From assembly GCF_900104675.1 (NCBI RefSeq), contig NZ_LT629945.1:315001-379000 (forward strand): a stretch of DNA of 64,000 bases, in the 5' to 3' direction. This DNA is from Angelakisella massiliensis. GTDB lineage: Bacteria; Bacillota; Clostridia; Oscillospirales; Ruminococcaceae. Positions within the stretch are counted from its first letter, which is position 1; each line of letters opens with the position of its first letter. The position numbers were made by a program, and so were the translations under genes. Shown in pieces: positions 8,392 to 16,940 of this stretch. The notes beneath the pieces were generated by a model. It ran no database searches. It worked only from the letters and a program-made list of their open reading frames with translations, and was not told the origin of the DNA.

Positions 8392-9384
8392 ATGAACATT
8401 CATCATATCCATTACGCCATAGAAATCGCCCATTATGGTTCTTTCAACAAAGCGGCAGCCAACCTTTTCATCTCGCAGCCCAGCCTGAGCCGGGCCATTA
8501 AAGAACTGGAAAACGATTTGGGCTTTGAACTGTTTATCCGCACGCCCAACGGCGTCCTGCCCACCCATCAGGGGCAGGAGTTTCTGCGCCGGGCAAGGCA
8601 TCTCAACGAGCAATATATTGCCCTCCAGGAGCAGTATGTGATCAACAATCGTTTTCCTGTCGTCCAGCTTTCTCTGGCCGCTTTCCGCTGCGTCATCGTG
8701 GAATATCTTCTCATCAACCTCTACAACCGATATAAGGACCGGGAATATTTGAATCTGTGTGTTTGTGAAGAACGGATGGAAAAAATCATTGATCATGTTT
8801 TTGATGGTCTTTACACGGTGGGGCTGATTCTGGTTTCGGAGGAAAACCGGGACATCTTTTATCAGAAGTGTGTCAGCAGGGATATTTGCTGGACCCCTAT
8901 TTCCGATTTCTCCGCCTATGCCCAGGTGGGGAGGGATCATCCTCTGGCGGAAAATACGTCTGTGTCTCTGGAAGAGCTGCTCCCATACCCCCGGGCCACC
9001 ATGGCCCAGGACGCCATGGAGCCCACATTGTACGGCTCCCATGTTCACGGATATAACCCCAATAATCTGAAATCCCGGATCGTGGTCAATGATAAATCCA
9101 CCATGTATGCCCTGCTGACCAATACAGACGCTTATTATATCGGTCTGGATCTGTCCAACCTGCGCCGGGGCAACCGCGACGTATGCTATATCCCGATCCG
9201 GGACCCGAACAATTCCTACAGTCTGATTTTTCTCCATCTCCAACAGCACAACCTTACAACGGTGGAACAGGAACTATTGGAGGACATCCGGAATATTGTC
9301 TCCACAACCATGGAACCTGCCGACGGGGCGGAACACGCCGCTTCCCTGAATGACGTGCAGGACAATCAAACCATAGAGCATTGA
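8392..9384 (+). CDS. LysR family transcriptional regulator
   Basis: 330 residues. Residues 1-60 are a LysR winged helix (AIEIAHYGSFNKAAANLFISQPSLSRAIKELE). The rest is the substrate-binding domain, here with weak similarity to typical members, and a short disordered C-terminal extension. GGGAGG is about 12 bases upstream of the ATG. It is transcribed in the same direction as, and 410 bases before, the permease / D-aminoacylase / desulfidase genes, which it probably controls. The ligand is unknown; an N-acyl-D-amino acid or related compound would fit. Confidence 0.85.
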   Translation: MNIHHIHYAIEIAHYGSFNKAAANLFISQPSLSRAIKELENDLGFELFIRTPNGVLPTHQGQEFLRRARHLNEQYIALQEQYVINNRFPVVQLSLAAFRCVIVEYLLINLYNRYKDREYLNLCVCEERMEKIIDHVFDGLYTVGLILVSEENRDIFYQKCVSRDICWTPISDFSAYAQVGRDHPLAENTSVSLEELLPYPRATMAQDAMEPTLYGSHVHGYNPNNLKSRIVVNDKSTMYALLTNTDAYYIGLDLSNLRRGNRDVCYIPIRDPNNSYSLIFLHLQQHNLTTVEQELLEDIRNIVSTTMEPADGAEHAASLNDVQDNQTIEH

Positions 9385-9448
9385 GAAGCATATGGGTCCA
9401 AATCCATGCGCTAAATACATTTTTGTAATTTTATAAGCAGAAAGATGC

Positions 9449-9482
9449 ACCGGCATAGGATCATAGCCGGTCTTTTTCTTTT
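9449..9482 (+). terminator. Terminator of the LysR gene
   Basis: ACCGGC and GCCGGT pair around an 11-base loop and are followed by CTTTTTCTTTT. The remaining sequence up to 9793 shows no gene; it must hold the promoter of the permease operon. Confidence 0.7.
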
Positions 9483-9793
9483 GTCCGCGATTTTTTATAA
9501 AGTTCCCCCATAGAATCAAAACCATCCGCAAGCTTTATCCCTCCTGTGATTTTGGGCAGATTTCCCTTCCAGCCGCATCTATTTTTCTTCATAAGCCAAA
9601 TCAAGCAGCAAATATTTCCCTGTCTCTCCATAAGTTCCTTCAAATATCCCAATAAATCTCAACCGATGCCATATGGATATAGCACTTTTGAATAACTGTT
9701 ATTTAGCTTTGGCATTATTCAATGAACGAAATAGACAGTATACTGAAGATAAACCTGCAGGATGTGTCGATTAAAGCAAGAGGAGGAATTTAG

Positions 9794-11149
9794 ATGACTG
9801 GTCCGGCATTGATTGTTCTTTTCCTGGTATCCATGGTTTATCTCTTTGTTACCATTGTGCGGTTCAAAATGAATCCCTTCTTTTCCATGATCTCCGCCGC
9901 GGTCGCCATAGGCATCCTGTCGGGGATGGATCTGAACTCTTTGGTAAACGGCATTACCTCCGGCTTCGGCAGCATCTGCGCCAGCCTGGGTATTGTTGTC
10001 GCCATGGGCTTTTTGCTGGGGGGTATGCTGGCTGAAGCTGGCGCCACAGATTCTCTGGCAGACGCCACCCTGAAAAAATTCGGTGAAAAACATGCCAGTC
10101 TGGCAATGAATATCACAGGCTTTATTGTCTCCATTCCTGTATTTTACGGCTCCGCTTATGTCATTCTCAACCCCATCCTGCGCACTCTTTCCCGCAAAAC
10201 CAAGAAATCCATCCATGTTTACATTACCGCTCTTTCTGTAGGACTGCTGACCACCCACTGCCTGGTCATTCCCACTCCCGGCCCGCTCAGCGTCGCCGGT
10301 ACACTGGGGGTCAACTTCGGTTGGTTTATCCTCTACTCCCTGCTGGTCAGCGTCCCCGGCGCCCTCATCGGCGGCTGGCTCTACGGCGAACTGCTGGGCA
10401 AAAAGCTGTATCCCTATCACCAGTCCGCTGAGGAAGAATGTCAGGTGGAATATCCTCAAAAGACCAACGAAAAACGCGCCCCTGCCGGTTTGGCCATCGC
10501 CATCATCGCTCTGCCCCTGCTGCTGATCGTTTTCGGCACCCTGATCCCCATGTGGACGGAAATCCCCATGATCGTTTCCGTTTGCAATTTCCTCACCGCA
10601 GGCAACGGCGTGATGTCTCTGGTCATCAGCGTGGCCTTTGCCGCCTGGACCCTGCGCCCCTATGTCAAGGGCAGCTATGCTCCCCTCATCACCAAAAACT
10701 TTAACGAAATGGGCGAAATCATGCTGCTGCTGGGCGCCGGCGGTTCCTTTGGCGCCATCATCCAGGCAAGCGGTATCGGCGATTATTTTGTGACCCTGCT
10801 GCAAAGCTGGAATGTCCCGCTGATTTTCCTCGCTTTCCTGCTGTGCCTGCTGATGCGCTCCGCTCTGGGCTCCGCCGCTGTGGCCATGGTGACCACCGCC
10901 TCCATCGTAGCCCCCCTGTGCGGTCAGCTGGGAGAAAGCGGTATCGTGATGGGTCTTGCCATCTGCGCCGCCAGCATGGCCTTTGCCACTCCCACCGACG
11001 CTGCCTTCTGGCTGGTACAGAAGCTGGATAACCTGTCCTTCAAGGACACCTGGATCACCCACACCTTCGGCAACGCCATCGCCTGCGTGGTCATGTTCGC
11101 CGTGGTACTGGTGCTCAATGCCTGCCGTGGCTTCCTGCCCGGACTTTAA
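9794..11149 (+). CDS. GntP family permease
   Basis: 451 residues, nearly all hydrophobic, with roughly a dozen membrane segments. The pattern (SGMDLNSLVNGITSGFGS, VVAMGFLLGGMLAEAGATDS, then PVFYGSAYVILNPILRTL) matches the GntP gluconate/sugar-acid:H+ symporter family, which also transports other small hydroxy or amino acids. AGGAGG is 8 bases before the ATG. The stop is 15 bases before the next gene, a D-aminoacylase, so the likely substrate is an N-acyl-D-amino acid or the acid released from it rather than gluconate. That assignment rests on context. Confidence 0.85.
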   Translation: MTGPALIVLFLVSMVYLFVTIVRFKMNPFFSMISAAVAIGILSGMDLNSLVNGITSGFGSICASLGIVVAMGFLLGGMLAEAGATDSLADATLKKFGEKHASLAMNITGFIVSIPVFYGSAYVILNPILRTLSRKTKKSIHVYITALSVGLLTTHCLVIPTPGPLSVAGTLGVNFGWFILYSLLVSVPGALIGGWLYGELLGKKLYPYHQSAEEECQVEYPQKTNEKRAPAGLAIAIIALPLLLIVFGTLIPMWTEIPMIVSVCNFLTAGNGVMSLVISVAFAAWTLRPYVKGSYAPLITKNFNEMGEIMLLLGAGGSFGAIIQASGIGDYFVTLLQSWNVPLIFLAFLLCLLMRSALGSAAVAMVTTASIVAPLCGQLGESGIVMGLAICAASMAFATPTDAAFWLVQKLDNLSFKDTWITHTFGNAIACVVMFAVVLVLNACRGFLPGL

Positions 11150-11164
11150 AGGAGGTTTTTGACA

Positions 11165-12745
11165 ATGTATGATCTGCTGATTAAAAACGGTTTGATTGTA
11201 GATGGAAGCGGCGATGTCCCCTATCAGGCGGATGTAGCTGTCAATGGGGATACCATTGTAAAGATCGGCCATTTGGACGAACCTGCCAAAGAGGTGATCG
11301 ATGCCAAAGGCAAGCTGGTCACACCGGGATTTATTGATATCCACTGCCATTCCGACGCCATTGTGTTCCAGCCGGGAAAGAACCCTCAGCGGCTGCTGCA
11401 GGGCTTTACCACCGAAGTGGTGGGCAACTGCGGCGTTTCCTGCGCCCCCATCACACCTGAGTTCAAGGATCAGTGGGCCACCTACTGCGCTCCCTTTTTC
11501 TCCCATATGCCTGTTCCCTTTAACTGGAACTCTTATGACGAATACCTCAAAGAGGTGGAAAAGAATCAGCTGTGCCTGAATATGGCCGGACTGGTGGGAC
11601 ATGGCACGGTGCGGGCCTGTGTGGCCGGCTTTGAAAACCGTCCCTTCACCCCCGAGGAAATGAAAAAAGCGGAGGAATTTTTGGCCCAGTCTCTGGAGTC
11701 GGGCGCTTTTGGCTTCTCATCCGGCCTGATCTATCCCCCAGGAGTTTATTCCACCAAGGAAGAAATGCTCAATTTCGCTAAAGTAGTCAAGGAGCATGAC
11801 GCCATTTATACCAGCCATATCCGCAGCGAGAGCTACGGCCTCATTGACGCGGTGGCGGAAGCCATCCATGTGGCCGAAGCCACCGGGGTCAGCGTGGAGA
11901 TTTCCCACCACAAGGCGGCGGGCAGACCCAACCACGGCAAGATCCGCACCACCCTGCAAATGATTGCCGACGCCCGGGCCAAAGGGCTGGACGTTAACTG
12001 TGATGTATATCCCTATGACGCTGCCAGCACCAACTTCAACTCCATCCTTCCTCCCTGGGCGCTGGAGGGCGGTATTGACAAGATGCTGGAACGTTTGAGC
12101 GATCCCGACACCCGGGCCAAGCTGATCGAGGCCATGAAGGACGAGCATCCCAATTGGGAGAGCTTCTATCAGCTCACCGGCTGGGAAGGAATGTACATCA
12201 CTGAATGCAGCGTGGAAAAATACGCCGACCGCACCATTGCCGATATTGCCCGGTCGGAAAACGCGGATCCCTTCGAAAAGGCGCTGGATATTCTGCTGGA
12301 GAGCCGCAACAACGCCATGATGATCGTCTTTTTCATGGACCCGGAGGATGTCTCCCGCGCCATCGCCAATCCCAACTCCATGGTGTGCACCGACGGATTC
12401 CCCTCTGTGAAAAAGAGCCATCCTCGGTATTACGGCAGCTGTGTCCGGGTGCTGGAAAAGTACGTCAAGCAGGAGCATCTCCTTTCCCTGCAGCAGGCCA
12501 TCTACAAGATGTCCGGTATGCCTGCCGCCAAGCTGGGGCTTTCTGACCGGGGTATCCTGGGAGAGGGCAAAAAGGCAGACCTGCTGGTGATCGACTTTGA
12601 GAAGCTGCATGACAACGCCACCTACAAGGAAGACAAGGCCACCTGTGACGGAATTGAATATGTAGCTGTCAACGGTCAGATCGTTGTGAAGGACGGCGCG
12701 CTTGTGCCGGTGTACACGGGCCGCGTGCTGCGGAAAGGCCGGTAA
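11165..12745 (+). CDS. N-acyl-D-amino-acid deacylase (D-aminoacylase)
   Basis: 526 residues from the ATG at 11165, nine bases after AGGAGG. It is an amidohydrolase-superfamily zinc enzyme: metal ligands in GFIDIHCHSD (about residue 60), the conserved Cys of VVGNCGVSCAP that bridges metals in D-aminoacylases, His in YTSHIRSE and ISHHKAAG, and the Asp in CTDGFPS. The C-terminal GILGEGKKADLLVIDFEKLHD is the usual closing beta-sandwich. The reaction is hydrolysis of an N-acyl-D-amino acid to a free D-amino acid and a carboxylate, in the cytosol. It is co-transcribed with the permease upstream. Confidence 0.88.
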   Translation: MYDLLIKNGLIVDGSGDVPYQADVAVNGDTIVKIGHLDEPAKEVIDAKGKLVTPGFIDIHCHSDAIVFQPGKNPQRLLQGFTTEVVGNCGVSCAPITPEFKDQWATYCAPFFSHMPVPFNWNSYDEYLKEVEKNQLCLNMAGLVGHGTVRACVAGFENRPFTPEEMKKAEEFLAQSLESGAFGFSSGLIYPPGVYSTKEEMLNFAKVVKEHDAIYTSHIRSESYGLIDAVAEAIHVAEATGVSVEISHHKAAGRPNHGKIRTTLQMIADARAKGLDVNCDVYPYDAASTNFNSILPPWALEGGIDKMLERLSDPDTRAKLIEAMKDEHPNWESFYQLTGWEGMYITECSVEKYADRTIADIARSENADPFEKALDILLESRNNAMMIVFFMDPEDVSRAIANPNSMVCTDGFPSVKKSHPRYYGSCVRVLEKYVKQEHLLSLQQAIYKMSGMPAAKLGLSDRGILGEGKKADLLVIDFEKLHDNATYKEDKATCDGIEYVAVNGQIVVKDGALVPVYTGRVLRKGR

Positions 12746-12777
12746 ACGTTCTCCAAACCGGCGGATAAAAAATCCGG

Positions 12778-12814
12778 CTTCGCCTCGGTATTTCATTGAT
12801 ATACCGGGGCGAAG
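12778..12814 (+). other. 14-bp intergenic hairpin
   Basis: CTTCGCCTCGGTAT pairs with ATACCGGGGCGAAG (one T-G wobble) around nine bases. It lies between the D-aminoacylase and the desulfidase genes. No T-run follows, so it may limit or stabilise the message between the two genes. Confidence 0.5.
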
Positions 12815-12864
12815 CTGATACTATAAGAGAAAATCACGCCTTTTCAGAAAGGAGAAGTCATCAT

Positions 12865-14151
12865 ATGAATCCTTTGACACAGCTCATTCGGGATGATATG
12901 AAACCGGCGCTGGGCGTTACCGAGCCCGGAGCCATCGCCTTTGCCGTGGCCAAGGCCAAAGCTCAGGTGGGAGGCAGCGTGCGCCGTGTGGAGCTGCGCC
13001 TTAACAGCGGCATGTACAAAAACGCTTTCACCTGCGGCATTCCCGGAAGCACCCATGTGGGCAACCTGTATGCCGCCGCCCTGGGTGCTGTGGGCGCTGA
13101 CGCCGAAAAGGGGCTGGAATGTCTGGACGGGATTACGGAAGACCAGCAGCGGCAGGCGGAAGCATTGGTTCAGCAGGGGCGCATTCATGCCGTTATGAGC
13201 AAGGTCACCAGCCGTATTGAGATTGAAGCCGATGTGGAAACAGACCAAGGCAGCGCGACGGTAATCATTCAGGATTCCCACACCAATATCACCCAAATCC
13301 GGGTAAACGGCAAGGTCACATTTCAAAAGGAAGCGCCGGCCTGTGTGACAGAAGAGGAAGCGGAGCCTCTGATCCATCGTTATACATTGGCTCAGCTGGT
13401 AGAGTACATCGAGACAGTTCCCCTGGAGGAGATCTCCTTTATCGGGGAAGCATACCGGGTCAATCTGGCTCTGCTGGAGGAAGGTCTCAGCAGCAGCCGG
13501 ACCACCTTTGCCCCTGTTCTGCTGGCGGAAAACGGCGGAAAGAAAATCTCGGACGACGAAGAAAAAACCGCCAGCCTGCTGTGCAACGGAGCCATCGAGG
13601 CCCGGGTCATCGGCCTGAATAAACCCGCCATGAGCATCACCGGTTCCGGCGCTCACGGCATTATTGCCACCATGCCTCTGTACGCAGCCTGCCAGGTACA
13701 GGGCTATACCCAGGAGCAGCTGCTGCGTGCCACCGCGCTGAGCTACCTTGTGTGTATGTACATCAAGGAATATTCCGGCAAGCTGTCCGCCTTCTGCGGC
13801 TGCGCCATCGCTGCCGGCACCGGTATGGCGGTGGCTCTGTGCTGGCTGCGGGGCGGTGATCTGAAGGCAATGGAGCGGGTCATCTGCAATATGGCTTCCA
13901 GTATCACCGGCATGATCTGCGACGGCGGAAACCAGGGCTGCACCATGAAAGGCATCGCCGCGGTAGCTGCCGCCTATGCGTCGGTGCGGCTGGCCATGAA
14001 GGGGGTTTCTGTCCAGAATGTCCACGGCATCAACGGCAAAACGCCGGAGGATACCATGCGCTTTATGGGCCAGATCGCCTCTCCTGGAATGACCGGCACC
14101 GAGGCTACCATTATGGATATCCTGCGGGAAAAACAAGTCAATCAGGGATAA
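12865..14151 (+). CDS. L-cysteine desulfidase / serine dehydratase-alpha family (CyuA-like, UPF0597)
   Basis: 428 residues from the ATG at 12865 (AAAGGAGAA nine bases upstream); an upstream in-frame start adds 23 unlikely residues. Family marks are GVTEPGAIAFAVAKA at the N-terminus, LNSGMYKNAFTCGIPGS, SITGSGAHGIIATMP, and the C-terminal Cys-containing AFCGCAIAAGTGMA and GMICDGGNQGCTMKG, which provide iron-sulfur cluster ligands in this family. The enzyme eliminates H2S from cysteine or water from serine with release of pyruvate and ammonia. Downstream of a D-aminoacylase it may work on an amino acid released there. It ends at a strong terminator. Confidence 0.85.
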   Translation: MNPLTQLIRDDMKPALGVTEPGAIAFAVAKAKAQVGGSVRRVELRLNSGMYKNAFTCGIPGSTHVGNLYAAALGAVGADAEKGLECLDGITEDQQRQAEALVQQGRIHAVMSKVTSRIEIEADVETDQGSATVIIQDSHTNITQIRVNGKVTFQKEAPACVTEEEAEPLIHRYTLAQLVEYIETVPLEEISFIGEAYRVNLALLEEGLSSSRTTFAPVLLAENGGKKISDDEEKTASLLCNGAIEARVIGLNKPAMSITGSGAHGIIATMPLYAACQVQGYTQEQLLRATALSYLVCMYIKEYSGKLSAFCGCAIAAGTGMAVALCWLRGGDLKAMERVICNMASSITGMICDGGNQGCTMKGIAAVAAAYASVRLAMKGVSVQNVHGINGKTPEDTMRFMGQIASPGMTGTEATIMDILREKQVNQG

Positions 14152-14206
14152 AAATATTCCAGCAGGGCTGTCAACAACCCCGTCACTTACTGTCGGCAGA
14201 TAAAAG

Positions 14207-14263
14207 ATGCTGCGATACCGCTTCTCACAGGAAAGAAAACGGTATCGCAGCATTTTTGTTTTT
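14207..14263 (+). terminator. Terminator of the permease / D-aminoacylase / desulfidase operon
   Basis: ATGCTGCGATACCG pairs perfectly with CGGTATCGCAGCAT around a 19-base loop, followed by TTTTTGTTTTT. Between here and 14661 I see only the palindromic repeat at 14444 and no convincing gene. Confidence 0.9.
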
Positions 14264-14443
14264 CAAACCCTTTGGCTGGTAGGTGCAAGTCTTTCTTCTC
14301 CTGCCCTCGGGGGGTATAAGGAAGGGATGGGCATATACTCATCTTTTGAAAGAAAAAGGATGCCGCGGCGATCATACAGGTTGGTACCGGTGTCCTTCCC
14401 GGAGGAATATCCCCCGATGAGCCTGGAAGATCGTGATATGAAA

Positions 14444-14516
14444 ACCGTCCCTGAAGGGGCCGCCAATGGGTCGGTCAGCTCCATGGCTGACCCATAGCGG
14501 CTTCTTTCGGGGCGGT
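14444..14516. repeat. Dispersed palindromic repeat, copy 1
   Basis: An outer imperfect inverted repeat (ACCG...CCGC with GCGG...CGGT) encloses a hairpin ATGGGTCGGTCAGC / GCTGACCCAT. The same arrangement, with clearly similar sequence (GGGGCC, AATGGGTCGG, GCTGAC, CAT), occurs at 37072-37145 beside an IS200-type element. It is probably a non-autonomous IS200/IS605-related palindrome; see findings. Confidence 0.6.
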
Positions 14517-14661
14517 ACTTTCATCCCTTGATATGATTGCCGCAGCTTCGGCATCGCAGCCTTATTTTATCAGCGGGGTTTTCACGATGTTTGTTTATAT
14601 CCCGGAAACAAAAGGATGTTCCGTTACGCGTCTGCCGGATTTTGCGTCCCAAGGACAGTTC

Positions 14662-15210
14662 TCACTTTTCTTCATCCTCCCGGATGTGATCAATTCTTTT
14701 CTGCAGCGTATCCATTTGCTCTTTCACGTTGCCGATCAGGGGCGCTCCAATGATGTTCCCTTCGTGATCCACCACATAGGTAGTGGGATAGCCGGTAATA
14801 TCGGCAATAAATTCCTTATAAAAATCATTTTCCGGATTGGGAACAATGTTTTGATAGGTGACGCCTTTTTCCTCCAAAATACTTCTGGCAAGCTGCAGCT
14901 GTTCCTCACTTTCGCCGCAGTCCGCCCCAACACCAATGAGATTGATCTTGTCCTTTTGAAATTCCTGATACATTTCCTCCAGCTCCGGCATTTCAGCAAT
15001 GCAGGTGCCGCAGCCGTTGTTCCAGAAGTTGACGATGGTGATGTCATAATCCTCAAAAATATCATCGGTAATGGGATTGCCCTGCGTGTCCGTTTCCGAA
15101 AATTCCGGAAATGGGGTCTTGGATACCAAATCCTGCTTCTGAGCACCGCAGGCCGTCAAAGCTGCCGCGTTGAGAAGCAAAACCAAAAGCAGGCTAACTG
15201 TTTTTTTCAT
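14662..15210 (-). CDS. TlpA-like thioredoxin-fold lipoprotein
   Basis: 182 residues. A lipoprotein signal with lipobox LTAC puts the mature N-terminal Cys at about residue 21. The remainder is a TlpA/ResA/redoxin domain: FSETDTQGNPITDDIF, the active site WNNGCGTCIAE (CxxC), and the cis-proline loop GYPTTYVVDHEG. It would sit on the outer face of the membrane and reduce or exchange disulfides with electrons passed from the membrane. It overlaps the polyferredoxin gene upstream by 17 bases, which supports electron transfer between the two. Last gene of the redox operon. Confidence 0.88.
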   Translation of the reverse strand: MKKTVSLLLVLLLNAAALTACGAQKQDLVSKTPFPEFSETDTQGNPITDDIFEDYDITIVNFWNNGCGTCIAEMPELEEMYQEFQKDKINLIGVGADCGESEEQLQLARSILEEKGVTYQNIVPNPENDFYKEFIADITGYPTTYVVDHEGNIIGAPLIGNVKEQMDTLQKRIDHIREDEEK

Positions 15211-16081
15211 GAGTTTTTACCTTCTTTCCCTCTGTTGATTTCAGTGAAAAGGTCCTGGTAATCGCCTGATGGGGACAGGTGCGCACACAATCCCCACACC
15301 GGATACATTCTCTGTGGTTGGGTGTGCGGAACACATCCACATCCATTTTGCATACTTTGCTGCAGGCGCCGCAGGAGGTACATTTATCCGTGTCGATATG
15401 GAAGCGGTAAAGAGATACGCTGTTCAACAGTGCGTAAAAAGCCCCCAACGGACAGAGCCACTTGCAGAAAGGGCGATAGAAGAACACAAAGAGCACCATA
15501 CATCCCAGCAAAATGCAGCTTTTCCAGGTAAACAGCGCTCCCAGGCTGGCACGGATTGCTGAATCAGCGATAGACAGGGGGATTCCGCCTTCCAGAATAC
15601 CCACGGGGCAGATATATTTGCAGAAAAACGGGTCGCCTAATCCCACTTCGTTGACAACTGTCATGGGAAGAATGATCACAAACACCGCCAAAACAACATA
15701 TTTCAGATAGGTGAGCGGATGCAGCTTTTTGGCGCTTAATTTTTTGGAAGGGATCTTGTGCAGCAGCTCCTGAAACCATCCGAAGGGACACAGAAAACCA
15801 CATATGGCACGTCCCAGCAGTACACCCATCAAAATCAGCAATCCCACGATATAATAGGCAAAATGAAATTTTGAGGACCCAATGACGGCCTGCAGGGAAC
15901 CAATGGGGCAGGAGGCAGCTGCGGCGGGGCAGGAATAACAGTTCAGTCCGGGGACACAGATCATCTTGGAACGGCCCTTATGGATTTTTCCCTCAAAGAA
16001 ATTCAGGAAAAACGGATTGGAAGCCAAGGTCGCAGCCAGCTGAATCTTCCAGCGATGTTTGTTTTCAGCCAATGCCCACAC
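15194..16081 (-). CDS. Membrane 4Fe-4S polyferredoxin (NapH/CcoG-type)
   Basis: 295 residues starting at a GTG that overlaps the preceding small gene by 17 bases. It has about five membrane segments and repeated Cys clusters: CPAAAASCPIG, FLCPFGW and LCPLGAF of the NapH/NosR type, then two C-terminal ferredoxin motifs CTSCGACSKVCK and CIRCGDCVRTCP. The protein probably carries electrons across or along the membrane to an extracytoplasmic acceptor. Its neighbours, a 45-residue CxxC protein upstream and a TlpA-like thioredoxin downstream, suggest delivery of electrons to thiol-disulfide chemistry outside. The precise acceptor is unknown. An internal start is possible. Confidence 0.85.
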   Translation of the reverse strand: MWALAENKHRWKIQLAATLASNPFFLNFFEGKIHKGRSKMICVPGLNCYSCPAAAASCPIGSLQAVIGSSKFHFAYYIVGLLILMGVLLGRAICGFLCPFGWFQELLHKIPSKKLSAKKLHPLTYLKYVVLAVFVIILPMTVVNEVGLGDPFFCKYICPVGILEGGIPLSIADSAIRASLGALFTWKSCILLGCMVLFVFFYRPFCKWLCPLGAFYALLNSVSLYRFHIDTDKCTSCGACSKVCKMDVDVFRTPNHRECIRCGDCVRTCPHQAITRTFSLKSTEGKKVKTHEKNS

Positions 16082-16202
16082 ACTCCAGGCACAAATTGAT
16101 TCCCTTGCTCAAAACCGTTGCCGCCTCTCCCCGCCAAACGCCAACTGCTATCATGACCGCAGCCGCTGCCAGCAAAAACAGCGATGATTTCCGAAGGTTC
16201 AT
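16065..16202 (-). CDS. CD1871A-type small CxxC membrane protein
   Basis: A 45-residue reading frame that is easy to miss. It begins MNLRKSSLF, has one membrane helix (about 7-22), a short GEAATVLSKGINLC segment and ends LCLECVGIG, the hallmark of small proteins named after C. difficile CD1871A (CxxC near the C-terminus). Its ATG overlaps the stop of the upstream lipoprotein gene (ATGA), and its 3' end overlaps the polyferredoxin start, so the three are translationally coupled. The two Cys could take electrons or form a disulfide with the TlpA-like partner. Function of the family is not established. Confidence 0.8.
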   Translation of the reverse strand: MNLRKSSLFLLAAAAVMIAVGVWRGEAATVLSKGINLCLECVGIG

Positions 16203-16876
16203 CCCATCACCGCCATTCCTTCATTTTCACTGGCGGCTTCATCGGACATTTCTTTCTGCATTTCCACAAAGGCAGCCGCGGAATCCCCGAGCTTTTCCTC
16301 CTCTATCGTGCAGCTCCATGCCGAGAGGAAGGAGGCGTTTACACACCAGGAAAAAATATTGGGTTCTCCTTCAATCATTTCCTGATAATTTTTCACTGCT
16401 GCTTTCAGGGAATCGTTATAATGGATCACGGGAAACGGCGCATCGCTCAACAGCTCATTTTTCTCCTCACTTTTGGTGCACACCAGAATTTCCGCGCCGT
16501 TTTTCTTCACATCCTCATAGCCGGCGGTGAGCGCCTGATAAAAAGCTTGGGTGTCTGAATTTGTGGGGTCGAGAAAAACAAACAGCGTGACTTCCGCCAT
16601 TTGATCCCGGGTAAATTCTTCCCCTGAGAGGGTGGTGGTGGTAAATTCCCCAATGGCGCCTGCTTCCGTCTTGCTTACGGCGGGAACGCTGTGCTGCTGC
16701 ACATACTCATCCACCCATTCCTGAGTAACCCAGCCCTTGTCCATGGCGTCCTCCATCGTCAGGCTCCCATCCTCGATGGCCTGCCGCACTTCATCCAGGC
16801 TGGGCTTTTGACTGCCGCAGGCTGTTAAAGAAAAGGCACAGACCAGTGCCAGAAAAATTGCTGTCAAACGTTTCAT
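16199..16876 (-). CDS. Lipoprotein of the redox operon, unknown function
   Basis: 225 residues from the ATG ending at 16876, with AAGGAG seven bases before it; a longer upstream frame runs back into the kinase gene and is unlikely. The N-terminus MKRLTAIFLALVCAFSLTAC is a lipoprotein signal with lipobox LTAC. Residues about 25-70 carry charged helical segments (ESGSLTMEDAMDKGW-like), followed by a thioredoxin-fold-like stretch (MAEVTLFVFLDPTNSDTQAF) that lacks a CxxC active site. It opens the operon lipoprotein, CxxC protein, polyferredoxin, TlpA-like protein. It may bind a ligand or act as a partner of the redox chain. Confidence 0.75.
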   Translation of the reverse strand: MKRLTAIFLALVCAFSLTACGSQKPSLDEVRQAIEDGSLTMEDAMDKGWVTQEWVDEYVQQHSVPAVSKTEAGAIGEFTTTTLSGEEFTRDQMAEVTLFVFLDPTNSDTQAFYQALTAGYEDVKKNGAEILVCTKSEEKNELLSDAPFPVIHYNDSLKAAVKNYQEMIEGEPNIFSWCVNASFLSAWSCTIEEEKLGDSAAAFVEMQKEMSDEAASENEGMAVMG

Positions 16877-16914
16877 AAAAAAACTCCTTCTGCTGTTTGA
16901 TTTGCAGAAGGAGT
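16877..16914 (-). terminator. Terminator hairpin that contains the next gene's ribosome site
   Basis: On the minus strand ACTCCTTCTGC pairs with GCAGAAGGAGT over 11 bp, followed by seven T and then the ATG of the lipoprotein gene. The right arm contains AAGGAG, the lipoprotein ribosome site. It should end the two-component transcript and, on any read-through message, hide the ribosome site. Confidence 0.8.
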
Positions 16915-16940
16915 ATAGCACATTCCATATAAAGCTGCTG

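Noticed and set aside
9719-11602. 627-codon open frame on the minus strand
   Set aside because: It lies opposite the GntP permease and D-aminoacylase genes, is Gly/Gln/His-rich with no domain, and has no ribosome site; it is a shadow of the real plus-strand genes.
12844-14253. 469-codon minus-strand open frame
   Set aside because: Antisense to the desulfidase gene, which has full family similarity; composition is non-protein-like.
14207-14497. 96-codon open frame after the desulfidase operon
   Set aside because: It starts within the terminator hairpin and runs into the palindromic repeat; no ribosome site or family.
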